From: a virus
Reading direction: 5' to 3' (one strand)
DNA length: 64,000 nt
Virus record (IMG/VR): IMGVR_UViG_3300043418_000114
Coordinates: 248,001-312,000 of that record
In this document: in pieces, positions 63,335-64,000 of the stretch
How positions within the stretch are numbered: the stretch's first letter is position 1
Layout: each line of letters opens with the position of its first letter
Made by a program: the position numbers and the translations under genes
Notes under the pieces: generated by a model
Database searches by the model: none
Told to the model about the DNA's origin: nothing
What the model saw: only the letters and a program-made list of their open reading frames with translations

Positions 63335-64000
63335 ATGGCAAACAGAATTAGAACACTAAACTTTCTTCCAGAGATTTTTCAAACACCTACTAACGCTCAA
63401 TTTTTGAGTGCGACATTAGATCAATTAGTCGATCAGCCGAATGTGGCTAGAATGCAGGGATTTATTGGCAGTAAGTTTGGTTATGGTATCAATGCAAAAG
63501 ATTATTATGTAACTGAGCCTACAAAGGTTCGTACTGATTATCAATTGGAACCTGGCGTTGTTTTCACTAAAGCAAATGAAACAACAGCACAAGACTTCAT
63601 CAGCTATCCAGGCATTGTTGATGCATTGAAACTAGAAGGCGGTGTTACTAATAATAACAATCGTCTATTCAATAGTCAATTCTATTCATGGGATTCGTTT
63701 ACGGACCTAGATAAGATCATTAACTTTAACCAGTACTACTGGTTGCCAGAAGGTGCACCAAGTGTTAACGTTTCCAACAGTGTAGTGTACAACGCTACAG
63801 ACTACATTGTTACTAACTTAGCTAACGAGTATCTAATCTCTAGTCCTGCAAACATTCAGGGCGATATTAACCCTACGCTAACACTCTTGCGCGGCGGCAC
63901 TTACTCATTCACCGTATCACAACCAAGTCAGTTTTGGATTCAAGGCGCTCCTGGTGTAACCGGTTTCAGCCCAACACAACCTAACGTACAAACACGTGAC
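63335..64000 (+). CDS. Baseplate structural protein (gp7-like), 3' end outside window
   Basis: The ATG at 63335 opens a frame that runs off the window (222 codons visible). The visible part begins MANRIRTLNFLPEIFQTPT and contains ATLDQLVDQPNVARMQGFIG, YSWDSFTDLDKIINFNQYY and YWLPEGAPSVNV. This N-terminus is typical of the very large virion proteins that follow gp6 in T4-like phages of aquatic bacteria, in the place of T4 gp7. Equivalence to gp7 is by position. AATAGAGAC is a weak ribosome-binding site. Confidence 0.7.
   Translation, partial: MANRIRTLNFLPEIFQTPTNAQFLSATLDQLVDQPNVARMQGFIGSKFGYGINAKDYYVTEPTKVRTDYQLEPGVVFTKANETTAQDFISYPGIVDALKLEGGVTNNNNRLFNSQFYSWDSFTDLDKIINFNQYYWLPEGAPSVNVSNSVVYNATDYIVTNLANEYLISSPANIQGDINPTLTLLRGGTYSFTVSQPSQFWIQGAPGVTGFSPTQPNVQTRD

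Noticed and set aside
1-64000. tRNA genes, integrase, insertion sequences and attachment sites
   Set aside because: I saw no cloverleaf with a GTTCRA-type T-loop in the gaps, no tyrosine or serine recombinase, no transposase and no terminal repeats. A tRNA hidden in coding sequence cannot be excluded by eye.

Overview
The window is a 64 kb piece of a T4-like myovirus genome (contractile-tailed phage of the T4 superfamily). The evidence is a nearly complete set of T4-type virion genes in T4-like order: portal gp20, two small prohead-core genes in the gp67/gp68 positions, protease gp21, scaffold gp22 and capsid gp23, plus baseplate genes gp26, gp48/54, gp53, hub, gp5, gp25, gp6 and a gp7-like gene. 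It also carries the T4-type late sigma factor gp55 and the recombination nuclease gp46/gp47. The AT-rich composition, the large set of aquatic-type Gly/Asn/Thr-rich fibres, and the host-like metabolic genes (metK, nrdAB, glutaredoxin, rubrerythrin) resemble T4-like phages of aquatic bacteria. The host cannot be named from the sequence alone.

Layout. (1) 1-4562, plus strand: a six-gene operon with 4-8 bp overlaps, encoding a truncated unknown protein, a ketoacyl synthase, a glycosyltransferase-like protein, an SDR reductase, a PP-loop ATPase and a methyltransferase-like protein. (2) 4555-15417, minus strand: rubredoxin and rubrerythrin as two separate genes, two unknowns, metK, a SleB-type wall hydrolase, a large unknown with a PAAR tip protein, glutaredoxin, ribonucleotide reductase (nrdA, nrdB) and small unknowns. 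(3) 15459-32957, minus strand: about 17.5 kb of tail-fibre/adhesin genes, with six related fibres, one Gly-rich adhesin and one small conserved protein. (4) 33050-35303: an HNH-like zinc protein, a small conserved protein and a divergent pair of proteins with P-loop-like N-termini. (5) 35387-44237, minus strand: head module and a tape-measure-like protein with an M15-like peptidase domain. (6) 44304-45349, plus strand: gp26 family gene with a probable -1 frameshift extension. (7) 45350-45958: about 600 bp without a convincing gene, which folds on paper into a nested, roughly 513 nt RNA. (8) 45959-51172, minus strand: PD-(D/E)XK nuclease, gp46, an oxygenase-like protein, gp47, gp55. (9) 51301-64000, plus strand: baseplate module.

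Logic. gp55 probably directs late transcription from a GATAAATA-like box found close upstream of many virion genes. NrdAB with glutaredoxin supplies dNTPs. MetK supplies S-adenosylmethionine, which could feed the methyltransferase-like protein. gp46/47 and the PD-(D/E)XK nuclease fit recombination-dependent replication. The most unusual parts are the biosynthetic operon at the left edge, the large structured RNA candidate at 45444-45956, the apparent frameshift in the gp26 gene, and the split rubrerythrin/rubredoxin pair.
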